This document shows, piece by piece, positions 1 to 10,100 of a DNA stretch of 64,000 nucleotides; within the stretch, counting starts at the first letter, position 1; every line of letters starts with the position of its first letter. A program made the position numbers and the translations under genes. The stretch lies in assembly GCA_041399085.1 (NCBI GenBank), contig JAWKTM010000031.1, positions 17,966 to 81,965 of the forward strand. Reading direction: 5' to 3'. The DNA comes from JAWKTM01 sp041399085. Lineage in GTDB: Bacteria > Planctomycetota > Planctomycetia > Pirellulales > Pirellulaceae. The notes under the pieces were generated by a model, which saw only the letters and a program-made list of their open reading frames with translations, did not search any database and was not told the origin of the DNA.

Positions 1-1
1 A

Positions 2-982
2 ATTAATCAACCGACGGCGACTTGGGACGATAAGAATCTGCATCGCGTTGTTGATTGCGAGATTGACAAGAATCAGTATGGGCTGCGAGTCGTGCATGCC
101 GAAGACCACAACTTTGAACTAAAGAACTCGTCCATCAGCGGCAGCGCGTGGTACAGCATCATGTACGATACGTGCAGTCTGACCGTCTCCGATCAGAAAA
201 AGAATGAATGGACGGTGACGGGCAATACGTGTGGACCCTGCGTTCGTTACGGCGACGTTACGCTAGATAGCGTAAACAGCGAGAACAACTGGAACATCGG
301 TTTTCTGGTGGAGCAAGGTGGGCGAGCAACGCTACGCAATTGCCGCACGACGGGCGCCAAGTACGGCCTGTACCAGAACAACAGCACGCAAACCATTCTT
401 GATAGCTGCCGATTCGAAGGGCAATATACGAACAACTGGAAATGGGCCGTGTATGTGGAAGGTGGGCCGTTGACAGCCATTAATTCCGTGTTCGCCGGAT
501 TCCATCAGGGTTTTTGGTCGGGGCATTTACGAGGACCCAGCGACGCGAAACGACTGTTCTTGAATAACACGGTTGCCGACCTGCGTTCCATGGGCAATGG
601 CGTTCAAGCGTCGGCATGCCATACCACGGTGCACAACAATATTTTCGCGTCCAACCGTGGCGCGACGGCACTGCGACGCGATGGAGGTACGCTGCGTCAC
701 TCGCATAACCTTTGCTATGGATTCGGTCAGATCGGCTTTAACACCAAAGTGGACGAGTCGACAATTGACCGCGATCCATTGTTCGCGAACGCCGCGACCG
801 GGAATTATCGTTTGGCGAAAGGATCGCCGGCGATCAATTCCGGGTTGAATTTGCCGAGCGACGTTCCGGTGGATATGGAGGGAAATCCTCGACCTTCGTT
901 TCACGTAAGCGAGATTGGAGCTTACGAATTCACGCGAGCAAACGGTAGCTTGCGATTGTTGGAGTGGCGCGAGGTAAAATAG
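2..982 (+). CDS. right-handed beta-helix / choice-of-anchor Q-like protein, 5' end missing
   Basis: The reading frame is open from base 2, so the gene begins upstream of the window; the first internal start (GTG at 92) is probably not the true one. The sequence is rich in Asn, Gly and short beta-strand turns (NNWNIGF, ILDSCRF, HNNIFASN), as in parallel beta-helix proteins. It ends with a block containing NYRLAKGSPAIN, then DMEGNPR and IGAYEF, which closes choice-of-anchor Q / beta-helix proteins of planctomycetes. Such proteins are usually secreted and bind or cleave polysaccharide, but no catalytic residues can be assigned here. It converges on the DUF1501 gene 50 bp downstream. The family assignment is fairly secure; the function is not known. 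Confidence 0.75.
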   Translation: MNQPTATWDDKNLHRVVDCEIDKNQYGLRVVHAEDHNFELKNSSISGSAWYSIMYDTCSLTVSDQKKNEWTVTGNTCGPCVRYGDVTLDSVNSENNWNIGFLVEQGGRATLRNCRTTGAKYGLYQNNSTQTILDSCRFEGQYTNNWKWAVYVEGGPLTAINSVFAGFHQGFWSGHLRGPSDAKRLFLNNTVADLRSMGNGVQASACHTTVHNNIFASNRGATALRRDGGTLRHSHNLCYGFGQIGFNTKVDESTIDRDPLFANAATGNYRLAKGSPAINSGLNLPSDVPVDMEGNPRPSFHVSEIGAYEFTRANGSLRLLEWREVK

Positions 983-1032
983 CCGGGAGTTCAAGCCAGT
1001 CGTTGGATTGCGTTAGGAGGCGAAGGACGACG

Positions 1033-2511
1033 TTAAGCGATGATGTCGCGGATCACCTCGCCGTGTACGTCGGTCAGCCGAATGTCGCGTCCACCATGAC
1101 GGTAGGTGAGATCCGTGTGGTCGATGCCGAGTTGGTGGAGCACGGTGGCCCAGAGATCGTAAATATCGCACGGGTTCTCGACGGCTCGATAACCGTACTC
1201 GTCGGTCGCTCCGTAAACCGTGCCGCCGCGGATGCCTCCACCGGCCAGAAACATGCTGAATCCGAATGGATTGTGGTCGCGGCCGTTGGCGCCTTGCGAG
1301 AACGGGGTGCGACCGAACTCACCAATCCAGATAATGAGCGTGTGATCTAACAGTCCGCGAGCTTTGAGATCCTTGATAAGCGCCGCGATTGGTTGGTCGA
1401 CTTGTTGGGCCATTAGTTGGTGTCCCCGTTTGAGATCGCCATGTTGGTCCCACGGGTTGGCCGCATTGCCGCCGCCAATGTTGTAAGCCAGGCAGCTTAG
1501 CTCGACGAACCGTACGCCGCGCTCTACCAAACGGCGAGCCAAGAGACACTGGCGGGCGTAGGCGGCCTGTTTATCGTCCGCGGCGTCCAGGCCGTAGAGG
1601 CGTCGCGTGGCTTCGCTTTCGTCTCGCAAATCCACCAGTTCGGGAACGGCCGATTGCATGCGAAAGGCTGTCTCATAATTGCGTATCGCCGCCTCCACAT
1701 GGGAGCTGTGATTGACGTCGGTCAAGAACTGTTGGTCCATGCGGTTGATAAAATCGAGCCGTTGTCGTTGCGACCAACTGGCTTCGCGCGGTCGGATGTT
1801 ACGCACCGGTTCTTGACCGTCGGCGTCGATCAAGGAGGCTTGATGGACGGCGGGCAGAAACCCACTCGAAAACAGACCCACGCCGCCATGTGGCACGGCC
1901 GAACCGCCGCTGCGCAGCACGACAAAGCCGGGCAGATTCTGGTTTTCACTGCCGAGTCCGTAGGTGATCCACGCTCCGGCGCTAGGGTAACCCAGAAAGG
2001 GAAAGCCACTATGAACAAAGAAGTTGCCCTGGGCATGTTCGCTGAACTTGGCCGTCATCGAACGCACGACGGCCAACTCGTCCGCGCAGGAACCAAGATG
2101 GGGAAACAGGTCGCTGACTGGCAATCCAGAGTCGCCATATTGTTGGAACTGCCAGGGGCTGGCCAGCAGATTTCCATTGTTGTTGAACTGTGTCCGCTCG
2201 ATCGGCATCGGCATCGGCCGGCCGTTCTCTTGGATCAACCGTGGTTTTGGATCAAACGAATCGACGTGGGAAACACCGCCGGACATATAACACAGAATGA
2301 CGTTCTTCGCCCGTGCCGGCAGCGTACGATGCTGGCTCGTAGGTTCGCCGGATGTGTTGGCTATCGTGGCTGGATCTGCGTAGGCTCGGTCCGCCATCAG
2401 CCCAGCTAGCGCTACCATGCCGAAGCCGCTGGAACAACGAGCCAGCATCTGTCGGCGATCGATGGGGATATTGTGTGAGGCGGTGTGTGACGGGTATTTG
2501 TGTTGTGTCAT
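1033..2511 (-). CDS. DUF1501 domain protein with twin-arginine signal
   Basis: A 492-residue protein. Residues 18-37 hold a twin-arginine type signal (DRRQMLARCS followed by a Gly/Ala/Leu-rich stretch), and the mature part starts near ADPAT. The DUF1501 core shows CYMSGGVSHVDSFDPKP near residue 75, GEFGRTPFSQGANGRDHNP in the C-terminal half and a closing HGGRDIRLTDVHG. DUF1501 proteins belong to the alkaline-phosphatase/sulfatase-like superfamily; their substrate is unknown. The gene lies 62 bp downstream of the PSD1 gene on the same strand. DUF1501 and PSCyt/PSD1 genes are nearly always paired in planctomycetes, so co-transcription is likely. The ATG at 2511 directly precedes the signal peptide and is a natural start. 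Confidence 0.9.
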   Translation of the reverse strand: MTQHKYPSHTASHNIPIDRRQMLARCSSGFGMVALAGLMADRAYADPATIANTSGEPTSQHRTLPARAKNVILCYMSGGVSHVDSFDPKPRLIQENGRPMPMPIERTQFNNNGNLLASPWQFQQYGDSGLPVSDLFPHLGSCADELAVVRSMTAKFSEHAQGNFFVHSGFPFLGYPSAGAWITYGLGSENQNLPGFVVLRSGGSAVPHGGVGLFSSGFLPAVHQASLIDADGQEPVRNIRPREASWSQRQRLDFINRMDQQFLTDVNHSSHVEAAIRNYETAFRMQSAVPELVDLRDESEATRRLYGLDAADDKQAAYARQCLLARRLVERGVRFVELSCLAYNIGGGNAANPWDQHGDLKRGHQLMAQQVDQPIAALIKDLKARGLLDHTLIIWIGEFGRTPFSQGANGRDHNPFGFSMFLAGGGIRGGTVYGATDEYGYRAVENPCDIYDLWATVLHQLGIDHTDLTYRHGGRDIRLTDVHGEVIRDIIA

Positions 2512-2573
2512 CGCACTATGAGTTGGCAGGCGTTGCTGAAATAGGTGTTATGTGGTTGATGGCGGAATGTGTC

Positions 2574-3680
2574 TCAGCGGACATAGATGAACTCTTTAAA
2601 GTTCAACAGGGCGTGGGCCAACTCGCGCCAAGGGGCCGTGGGGCCGGACTGCCACATGTTCGCGTTTTCCAACGTTCGGAGTTCGCGTTCTCGCTGGTCG
2701 ACTTCCGTCTTAAGCCGGTCATATTGTTGGCGATCGGCCGCGTTCATGGCGGCCAACAATTGTCGCTGGCTAATCGCTCCGGTTTCCGCGCCGGCGGAAT
2801 CGGCGATCTGATCGGCCGTGAGGGCTTGATCGTAGAGCTGCGCTCGAACAATTCGGCCCGCGAGAAACCGGTTGCCGCCGGGCGGAGAGTGGCGAAGGCC
2901 GAACAGCACATGGCTCGAATCCGCGGCGAAAGTTATCGGTCCCGTTGATTGATAGCTTTTTCCATATGGCTTTCCGTTCTGGTAGGCCGTAATGCGGCCA
3001 TCGCTGGCGTACACGATCGCCACATGGATGTCCGCGTCGCCTGTCGACTCGACCGGTGTTCCCCCGAGGGATAGCGTGCGATTGAAAAAGTCGCTGCCGG
3101 CGAGCCACTGTCGCGGGTCTTTTTCGCCGAAGACGATCGCGTCGAACGTTTGGCCGCCGATTGTTTCGACGCTCATCACGCCGCCGCCTCGCTGATTCAG
3201 ATCATCGAGCCGCACCCAAGCTTCGAGTGTTTTGGTCTTGAGCGGCTGTTTGAGCGGCGCGGTCTCGACAAACGATTGGCCATCGAGCACGATCGCGCCG
3301 GCTTCGAGTCGCGCGTTGCCTTTGGCGACGCCGTGCAAATTGCCGATGGAATCTCGTAGATCGTCGTCGAATTCCCAACGAGCAATTGGCAACAACGGTT
3401 TGCCCGTTTCGTCCACCGGCCCCGCCGGGCGGGTTTGCGAGCCGCGTTGTTCTCGGATTCGAGCGTGGACGGGCTCCGTGATTCGACGCAACGCCTCGCG
3501 CCGCTCGGCAATCTCCGTCGTCAAGCGTTCTCGCTGGCGAGCGACTTCGGTCAAACGCTCTTCGCGCTCGGAGAGGAATGCGCGGCAAGCGGCGATCTCA
3601 TCGGAAGTCGGCGAGCGTCCGAACGCCGCCAGCCACATGCGCTCGATGCAGCGAGCGGAACGTCTCGTCGGATCCTGCCG
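2574..3680 (-). CDS. 3' part of the frameshifted PSD1 gene, with inserted LamG-like domain
   Basis: This frame continues the DUF1553 domain lost upstream: CIERMWLAAFGRSPTSDEI is the segment expected directly after the NDPFVLE..KQWADAV block. It then carries a predicted coiled region (SEREERLTEVARQRERL), a concanavalin-like LamG_3 module (ARWEFDDDLRDSIGNLHG to VRAQLYDQALTADQIA, roughly bases 2820-3370), and the family's usual last residues LLNFKEFIYVR. No convincing independent start codon, ribosome site or signal peptide exists, so this is not a separate gene. The frame changes by one base near GGCAGGATCC, at about 3675-3685. One inserted base there would restore a single protein. It is either a real frameshift mutation or an assembly indel. 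Confidence 0.8.
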   Translation of the reverse strand, partial: RQDPTRRSARCIERMWLAAFGRSPTSDEIAACRAFLSEREERLTEVARQRERLTTEIAERREALRRITEPVHARIREQRGSQTRPAGPVDETGKPLLPIARWEFDDDLRDSIGNLHGVAKGNARLEAGAIVLDGQSFVETAPLKQPLKTKTLEAWVRLDDLNQRGGGVMSVETIGGQTFDAIVFGEKDPRQWLAGSDFFNRTLSLGGTPVESTGDADIHVAIVYASDGRITAYQNGKPYGKSYQSTGPITFAADSSHVLFGLRHSPPGGNRFLAGRIVRAQLYDQALTADQIADSAGAETGAISQRQLLAAMNAADRQQYDRLKTEVDQRERELRTLENANMWQSGPTAPWRELAHALLNFKEFIYVR

Positions 3681-6600
3681 AACTCGCTCGACACCGCATC
3701 GGCCCATTGTTTGGCCGTTTCCAAAACGAACGGATCGTTCAGCAACGTCAGCGACTGCGCGGGAACGTTCGTCGTGTCGCGTACACCGCGCGTCGAACTC
3801 GGCTCGGGAGCGTCGAAGGCACTCAACAGCGGATCGAGATTGTTGCGTCGCACGTTCACATAGATGCTGCGCCGGCGGCTGTTGCCGGGCACGCCGGGGC
3901 CGAACAGCGTTTCGTCCAACTGCCCCGACACGGCCAGCAGCGAATCGCGGATCGCTTCGGCTTCGAGCCGCCGGACGGGAAAGCGTGCCAACCAACGATT
4001 CGTGGGATCGCCGGCCAGCGATTCTGGAGTCGCATCGCTGGTGGCCTGGAACGATTCCGAAAGCACGAGAAACCGCAGCATCCGTTTCAACGACCAGCCG
4101 TCCTCGACGAACTTGGCCGCGAGGAAATCCAACAACTCGGGATGCGTCGGCTGTTGGCCCAGCCGGCCGAAATTGTCGGTGGTCGTCGCGATTCCGCGTC
4201 CCCACAGATGATGCCACAAGCGGTTGACGATCACGCGCGACGCGAGCGGGTTGTCGGGCGCGACGATCGCTTCGGCCAATTCCAGCCGACCGCTGGCGTC
4301 GGTGTTGAACGGCTGATCGCCCAACGCCTCCAAGAAACCTCGCGGCACGGGGGCGGCCGGTTGTTTGTGATTGCCGCGAACAAACAACGGTTGGTCGATC
4401 GCCGACGATTCCAAGACGCCGGGAGATCGGGTAGGAAACTGGATCTCGCTTTCGAGCCGGCGGTACTCGGCCACCAGCGGTTGAGCTGCCGGAACGGATT
4501 CCAACGAGTTTGGCAGCAGCCGTTCGCGTACCAAGTACCCGAGCAGCTCGGCTTGAGCGTCGTTGATTCGACCGAACCGCCAATCCGCGACGGCTTGGCG
4601 AATCGTATCGGCATACAGCTTTGCTAGATCCGCCGACGAATCGGGAGCGATCGAATCAAGCGATGTCGAAGCGGGCTGTTGCAGTTCGGTCGACGAACTC
4701 AGAACGGCAAAGATTGGCAAGCCGAGATCGACTGGCGCTTCGCCGGACGACGCGACCACTTCGGCGATTCCGAACCACGAACGATCGTTCTCGCCGCGAG
4801 CTTCCACGGGCAAATCGCCGGCGGTCGCGATTTCGATATGAGCCCAGTCGCCCTTCCAATAGCGCATGTCCCAATGTTGCCACCGAAACGTCTCTTGTTG
4901 CGGAACAAACGATTGGTAGATCAAGCCGATCGCTCGCGGATAGTTCTGCATGACATAACGCACGCGAGCGCCGCCGCTGCCGGCCACTCGTACCGATAGC
5001 CGATCGGCATCGACGCGAAAACGGGGGCTGTTCAACACGCCGTTGTGTTTGCTGGTCAGCAGATGCGTGAAGACGCCGGCCGGATAGACGTTCGAGATGA
5101 TCGACTCGCCTTCGGGCAAGACATGAAAATCGCCGGGCCGCGAAGGCCGGTTGGCCGAACCGTTGCCATGAGCGAACCAATCGGCGTAGTCTTCGCCGGT
5201 TAAGTCCCACTCGATCGCGACGGCCGATTTCTCGCGCGTATCGTTGGCACGCGCTTGTTTCGATTGCCAGGCGGTCGAGAGTTCGTTCCAACGCCGCCGC
5301 AGCGTTTCGTCGTCCGCGCCGCGCAGCACGGCCCACGCGTGCAGCGGATGACCGTCGTCCTTGGCCGCGGCCTCTAAGCGAGCTTTCCAGGCTTCGCTAT
5401 CCGACTGGGAAGTCAATTGCCGCGCGAAGTCTGTCGCCGATTGGGTCCATGCGTTGGCCAGCGCTTCGCGAATTCGCGGCTTCAGCTCGGCCAGTCGCGA
5501 CTGGTTGCGACTGGCCACGTCCGGCTTGTCCACCGTGATCAAAGCCGGCCGGCAACTGGCGAGCACGCCGAACAGCTTATAAAAATCTCGCTGGCTGATC
5601 GGATCGAACTTGTGATCGTGGCACCGCGAACAAGAAACAGTCACGCCCAAAAAGGCTTTCGAGATGACGTCGATCTGGTTGTCGGTGAACGTCACCAATT
5701 CGTCCAGCGCGTCCGTCGGCGCATAACCGTGATACACCATCCGCAAATGGCCCAGGCCCAACGACGATTCGCGAATTCCCAGTTCGTCGTTCCACCGCGG
5801 GCTGGCCAGCAAGTCGCCCGCCAGATGCTCGCGGACCAATTGGCTGTAGGGCACGTCGTCGTTCCAGGCCCGAATCAGGTAGTCGCGATAACGCCAGGCG
5901 TAAGGAATTGCCGGGTCCCCTTCGCTGCCGTGCGACTCCGCATAACGCAGCCAGTCCATCCAGTGCCGCGCCCAGCGTTCACCGAAGCGAGGCGATTCCA
6001 GCAATTGATCGACGACCCGAGCGTAGGCGTCATCCGACGTGTCGACTTTGAACGCCGCGACTTGTTCGGGCGACGGTGGAAGTCCGATCAGGGCGAAGGT
6101 GACGCGGCGCAAAAGAGTCTCGCGGTCGGCCGAATTCGGCGGCGGAAGTTTTGCTTCGCGCCAACCGGCCGCCAGGAAGCGATCGACTGGATGATCGGAC
6201 CGAGCGGCTGCGGAGGTTTGCCAGGCGGGCGAGTCGGAATCGTGCGCGCCTTGCGGCACTGGCGTCTTGACAATCGGTTGAAAACTCCACCATTTCATTC
6301 GCCGCTCGCGAACCGCTTCCCAACTCGTGGCGGCGGACAACTCGGCCGCGGAAGGCGGTTGGTCTCGCGGGTCGACGGCGCCGTCGTTGATCCAGCGAGC
6401 GAAGTCGGCGACGATCCGCGCGTCCAGCTTCGGTCCGCCTTGCGGCATTCGCGGCGCGCCGTCGGCATGCTGAATGGCTCGCAGCAGCAGGCTGCCCTCC
6501 GCATCGCCCGGCTTGATTGCCGGCCCTTGTTCGCCCCCCTTTCGCAATCCGTCGCGAAAATCGACGGCCAATCCCCCTTCGTTCGCATCGTTGCTGTTGT

Positions 6601-6766
6601 GGCATTCATAGCAGTGTTCCACCAACACCGGCCGAATCCGCTGTTCGAAAAACTCGGCCCGCGCGGCGGCCGAAGTCGGCTCGTCGGCGACCAGCGAATG
6701 TGTCGAACCGAGCGTCATGCACAGTGCGGTGACAAGGGCGAGTCTCGTTGAGATTGTGGAAGCCAT
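3551..6766 (-). CDS. PSCyt1-DUF1549-DUF1553 protein, 5' part of a frameshifted gene
   Basis: The chosen start at 6766 gives MASTISTRLALVTALCM, a good signal peptide ending near SLVADEP; an in-frame ATG at 6823 is the alternative. Next comes a planctomycete cytochrome C domain with a heme motif CYECH (CxxCH), then DUF1549 (PSCyt2) with RWARHWMDWLRYAESHG and CSRCHDHKFDP, a long central region, and DUF1553 (PSD1) with NRLWHHLWGRGIA and LTLLNDPFVLETAKQWADAV. After about base 3680 the frame loses family similarity and runs into arginine-rich shadow sequence, while the proper continuation is found in the next frame (2574-3680). The complete protein would be about 1,400 residues. It is probably secreted. 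A role in extracytoplasmic electron transfer or polymer breakdown is inferred from the heme motifs and the DUF1501 partner. Confidence 0.85.
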   Translation of the reverse strand: MASTISTRLALVTALCMTLGSTHSLVADEPTSAAARAEFFEQRIRPVLVEHCYECHNSNDANEGGLAVDFRDGLRKGGEQGPAIKPGDAEGSLLLRAIQHADGAPRMPQGGPKLDARIVADFARWINDGAVDPRDQPPSAAELSAATSWEAVRERRMKWWSFQPIVKTPVPQGAHDSDSPAWQTSAAARSDHPVDRFLAAGWREAKLPPPNSADRETLLRRVTFALIGLPPSPEQVAAFKVDTSDDAYARVVDQLLESPRFGERWARHWMDWLRYAESHGSEGDPAIPYAWRYRDYLIRAWNDDVPYSQLVREHLAGDLLASPRWNDELGIRESSLGLGHLRMVYHGYAPTDALDELVTFTDNQIDVISKAFLGVTVSCSRCHDHKFDPISQRDFYKLFGVLASCRPALITVDKPDVASRNQSRLAELKPRIREALANAWTQSATDFARQLTSQSDSEAWKARLEAAAKDDGHPLHAWAVLRGADDETLRRRWNELSTAWQSKQARANDTREKSAVAIEWDLTGEDYADWFAHGNGSANRPSRPGDFHVLPEGESIISNVYPAGVFTHLLTSKHNGVLNSPRFRVDADRLSVRVAGSGGARVRYVMQNYPRAIGLIYQSFVPQQETFRWQHWDMRYWKGDWAHIEIATAGDLPVEARGENDRSWFGIAEVVASSGEAPVDLGLPIFAVLSSSTELQQPASTSLDSIAPDSSADLAKLYADTIRQAVADWRFGRINDAQAELLGYLVRERLLPNSLESVPAAQPLVAEYRRLESEIQFPTRSPGVLESSAIDQPLFVRGNHKQPAAPVPRGFLEALGDQPFNTDASGRLELAEAIVAPDNPLASRVIVNRLWHHLWGRGIATTTDNFGRLGQQPTHPELLDFLAAKFVEDGWSLKRMLRFLVLSESFQATSDATPESLAGDPTNRWLARFPVRRLEAEAIRDSLLAVSGQLDETLFGPGVPGNSRRRSIYVNVRRNNLDPLLSAFDAPEPSSTRGVRDTTNVPAQSLTLLNDPFVLETAKQWADAVSSEFGRIRRDVPLAASSACGWRRSDARRLPMRSPLAAHSSPSAKSV

Positions 6767-6901
6767 CGAAGCCGAGCGTTCGCGTCGGTCATGCGAACGA
6801 GAGAGATTTTGCAATGGAGCCATGGGTTTTCCCGTAAGGGCAATTTGGTCGATCAAAGAGTTTCGATGATAGTCCAACCCGGCTCGGGGAACCAAAGCTG
6901 T

Positions 6902-7020
6902 TTAAGGCGTCCGGCAGATGAAAATTTACGGAAATATGAGCACGACGCGCGAGCGAGTGTGTCGGCGAGTTCACTTGCTTGCGCCGCGTGCTGGAATTTT
7001 TTCATCTGCCGGTCGCCTAA
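6902..7020. repeat. palindromic intergenic element, copy A
   Basis: The ends are inverted repeats: the left end reads ggcgtccggcagatgaaaa, and the reverse complement of the right end reads ggcgaccggcagatgaaaa. Inside, gagcacgacgcgc pairs with gcgccgcgtgctgg and gcgagtg with cacttgc, so the whole unit can fold as one long hairpin around tgtcggcgagtt. A second copy lies in the opposite orientation at 61424-61543 with a nearly identical core. It has no transposase. It resembles a MITE or a BIME-like palindromic repeat and sits between two divergent genes. Short predicted peptides here are an artefact of the repeat. Confidence 0.8.
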
Positions 7021-7073
7021 GCTGTCTCACACATCGCCGGCCGCATCACCGCCCAAGTGGCGTCTTGTCGTTT

Positions 7074-7102
7074 TTGAATCGACCAGACGCCCAAGTTATA
7101 CT
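7074..7102 (+). promoter_or_regulatory. candidate sigma70-type promoter for the giant peroxidase/Rhs gene
   Basis: TTGAAT (7074-7079) and TATACT (7097-7102) are separated by exactly 17 bases. They match the housekeeping consensus at 4/6 and 5/6 positions. The site lies about 90 bases before the likely ATG at 7192 and just after the palindromic repeat. No operator is visible. This is a consensus match only; planctomycete promoters are poorly characterised. Confidence 0.45.
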
Positions 7103-7191
7103 GCCCCCGCTTTTAGTCTCTTTACTGGGGTGGAGCGGGAGATCCAGAATACTTGGATGTTTTCGTTCGCCGCGGCAGCGATTGGTGGTTG

Positions 7192-10100
7192 ATGATGTCG
7201 AGTGGTTGGTTTCGGGGCGTGCGAGGTCGAGCGAAACAGCGAGCGAAAAACGGAGGGCGAACGCAGCGGCGGCGGGTGTTGTTCGAACCGCTCGAATCGC
7301 GCGTCTTGATGGCGGCGGACTGGCGAAACCCGGTGGTCTCGTTGGACGTGAACGCCGATGGGTTGGTGTCGCCGATTGATGCGTTGCTGCCAATTAACTA
7401 TCTGAATCTTACGGGCAGCGGACCGCTGGATCGGCCGCCGACAGCGACGGATTCGTTTATCGACGTGAACGGCGACGGCGTGGCCTCGCCGATCGATCCG
7501 CTGCTGGTGATCAACGCATTGAACGCCGGGTTCCAGTTGCCGCTCGAACTGAGTGAGGGGAACCAGTTCGCTCGCGAAAAGTCGATCGAGATCGGCTTGG
7601 GCCAAGTCGCCGGAACGCGGCGATATCGGTTCCAAGTGACGGCCGAGTTCGATTCGACGGACACGCAGCCGGCGCTGGAAGACCTGTTGGCCGTGTACCT
7701 GGTCGACGGCAACGACCGCAGCCAAACGCTGCTTTCGGTCGGCGAGGCGGGCGAGCCGATCTTTACCTACGACGGGTCGCGATCGGAGTTCCGGCCGGGC
7801 CAAGTCAGCTTCGATGGCTCGATCGTCGAGATTGATTTGACGTCGCTGGCGAATCGGCAAAGCGGCCAACTGATCTTTCAACTGCTAAACAACGACTCCG
7901 ATGACGGCACACGTCTGACGATCCAACCGCTTTCGAACGAAGTCGACATCGACGGCTCGCCCGGGCCGATCTTTCCGCTGACCAGCGAACGCGTGTCAGT
8001 CGCCAGCATGCCGACGATGTTCGCGGGCACACCGACCATGGACATTGAAGTCGAAGTGAGTCGGGCAAGTTTCGATCCGGCGACGGGACGATTCGCTGCC
8101 GACCTGACGTTGCACAACCGCGGGCCGAGCGTCGGTCGCAACGTGTGGGTCGCGTTTCCAGATTTGCCCGCGGGAGTGACGTTGTCCAATGCCCAAGGGC
8201 AGCTTGCCGATCAGTCGCCGTACCTCAGCCTGCGCAGCGCGATTTCCACTGGTGGTTTGGGTGTTAATGAGAGCTCGAAATCGCTCCGATTTCAGATCGA
8301 CAACCCGCAGTCAATTCCGTTCCGGTTGACGCCGCGCGTCTATGTGGGCGACGCCAATCGGCCGCCGCAACTCGATCCGATCGGACCGCTTTCCGTCGCG
8401 CCGGGCGGAGTGCTCGAAGTGGCTTTGAACGCGAACGACGCGGATGGCGATTCGGTTACGTATTCGCTGCGAGCCGCGGCCGGTCTGCCGAACATGCGAC
8501 TCACGGCCGATCATCGGCTGGCGATAACGCCGGCGCCGGATCAACTCGGAAGCTACACGTTCGAGGTGGTCGCGTCGGACGGCGCGGCCGAGGTTTCGCG
8601 GACCGTTTCGCTTGAAGTAATCGCCGACCCGATCGCTACCACGCGGATATCGGGCACGGTGCTGGATACCGACGGAACGCCGCTGGCCAACGTGCCGCTC
8701 GAAGTCGGCCGGTTTCAAACGATGACCGCGGCCGACGGATCGTTCACGCTGGAGCTGCCTTCGTTCACCGTTCCGACCGAACCGTTCGACATCGCGGTGC
8801 TGATTGGCGATCCTCAGTTCGATCCGTTCGCCGAGGGCGGCAAGACGATTCCGCTGGACCGTGCCGGTTACGACATCACGACCGGCGTCTCGGTTTCGAA
8901 TCCGCGTCAGTTTCCCAATCTGGTGACAGCCTTCATCGACGCGAGTGCCGTGTACGGATCGAACGACGCTCGGGCGACGGCTCTACGCACGAATGACGGC
9001 ACTGGCAAGCTCAAGACTTCGCCCGGCGATCTCCTGCCGCTGAACGATCTCGCGTCGTTTCCCGACGGCACGTTGGAAAACGAAAACAACTCGCCGCGCG
9101 ACCCGGCCACACTGTTTGCCGCGGGCGATGTGCGAGCGAACGACAATCCGGCGCTGGCCAGTCTGCACACGTTGCTGGTGCGCGAGCACAATCGTCGCGC
9201 GGACGAGCTCGCGCTGGCCGATTCGAATCTGACGGGCGAACAGCTTTACCAGCTTTCGCGGCGCTGGGTCAGCGCCATCCTGCAACAAATTACGTACAAC
9301 GAATTCTTGCCGCTGCTGTTGGGCGAGTCGGCTTTGCCAGCCTACAGCGGCTATGACGAGACAGTCGATCCGGCGATCAGCGCCCTGTTTTCCGGAGCCG
9401 CATTCCGCTTCGGACACAGTTTGGCGTCCAGCGAAATGGTGCTGCTGGACGAGAACAACGATCCGTTGGCCGAGAGCCCGTTGTCTCTGCGCGATGCGTT
9501 CTTCAATCCCGAGCCGCTGAAGGATCACGGCATCGAGCCTCTGCTGCGCGGGTTGACGACGCAGGTTGTGGAAGAGCTGGATGCCCAAGTGATCGACGAT
9601 TTGCGGAACTTTCTGTTCGGGCCCCCAGGCGCCGGCGGGCTGGACCTGACCTCGCTAAACATTCAACGCGGCCGCGATTTGGGCCTGCCAAGCTACAACG
9701 ATACGCGGCGAGAATTGGGGCTGGACGCCGCCCAAGACTTTTCCGATCTCACGAACGACGCGTCAGTGCAAGCTCGGTTGGCCTCCGTCTACAGCGATGT
9801 GGAGCAAGTCGATTTGTGGGTCGGCGGACTGGCCGAGGATCACGCGACCGGCGCTGTCGTCGGGGAAACCTTTGCCTCGATCATCGCCGATCAATTCACA
9901 CGCCTACGCGACGGCGATCGATTTTGGTTCGAGAACCAGCAATTCAACGCCGCGGATTTGGCGGCGATTCGCGCGACCACCATGAGCGCTCTGATTCAAC
10001 GCAACACCTCGATCACCACCTTGCCGGCCAGTGTCTTTACAACTCAAACCGCACCAGCGGGATTTGGCACGGGCGGCGCCGCGAATGCATCCGCTCCCAC

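Noticed and set aside
2352..2948. Plus-strand frame overlapping the DUF1501/PSD1 junction
   Set aside because: Overlaps two supported genes on the other strand and shows no family.
5417..6751. Long plus-strand open frame opposite the PSD1 gene
   Set aside because: Antisense shadow in GC-rich coding DNA with Arg/Gln/Val-rich composition and no domain.
6918..7379. Short proteins in and after palindromic copy A
   Set aside because: Sequence belongs to the repeat and promoter region; similar peptides arise from copy B by the repeat alone.
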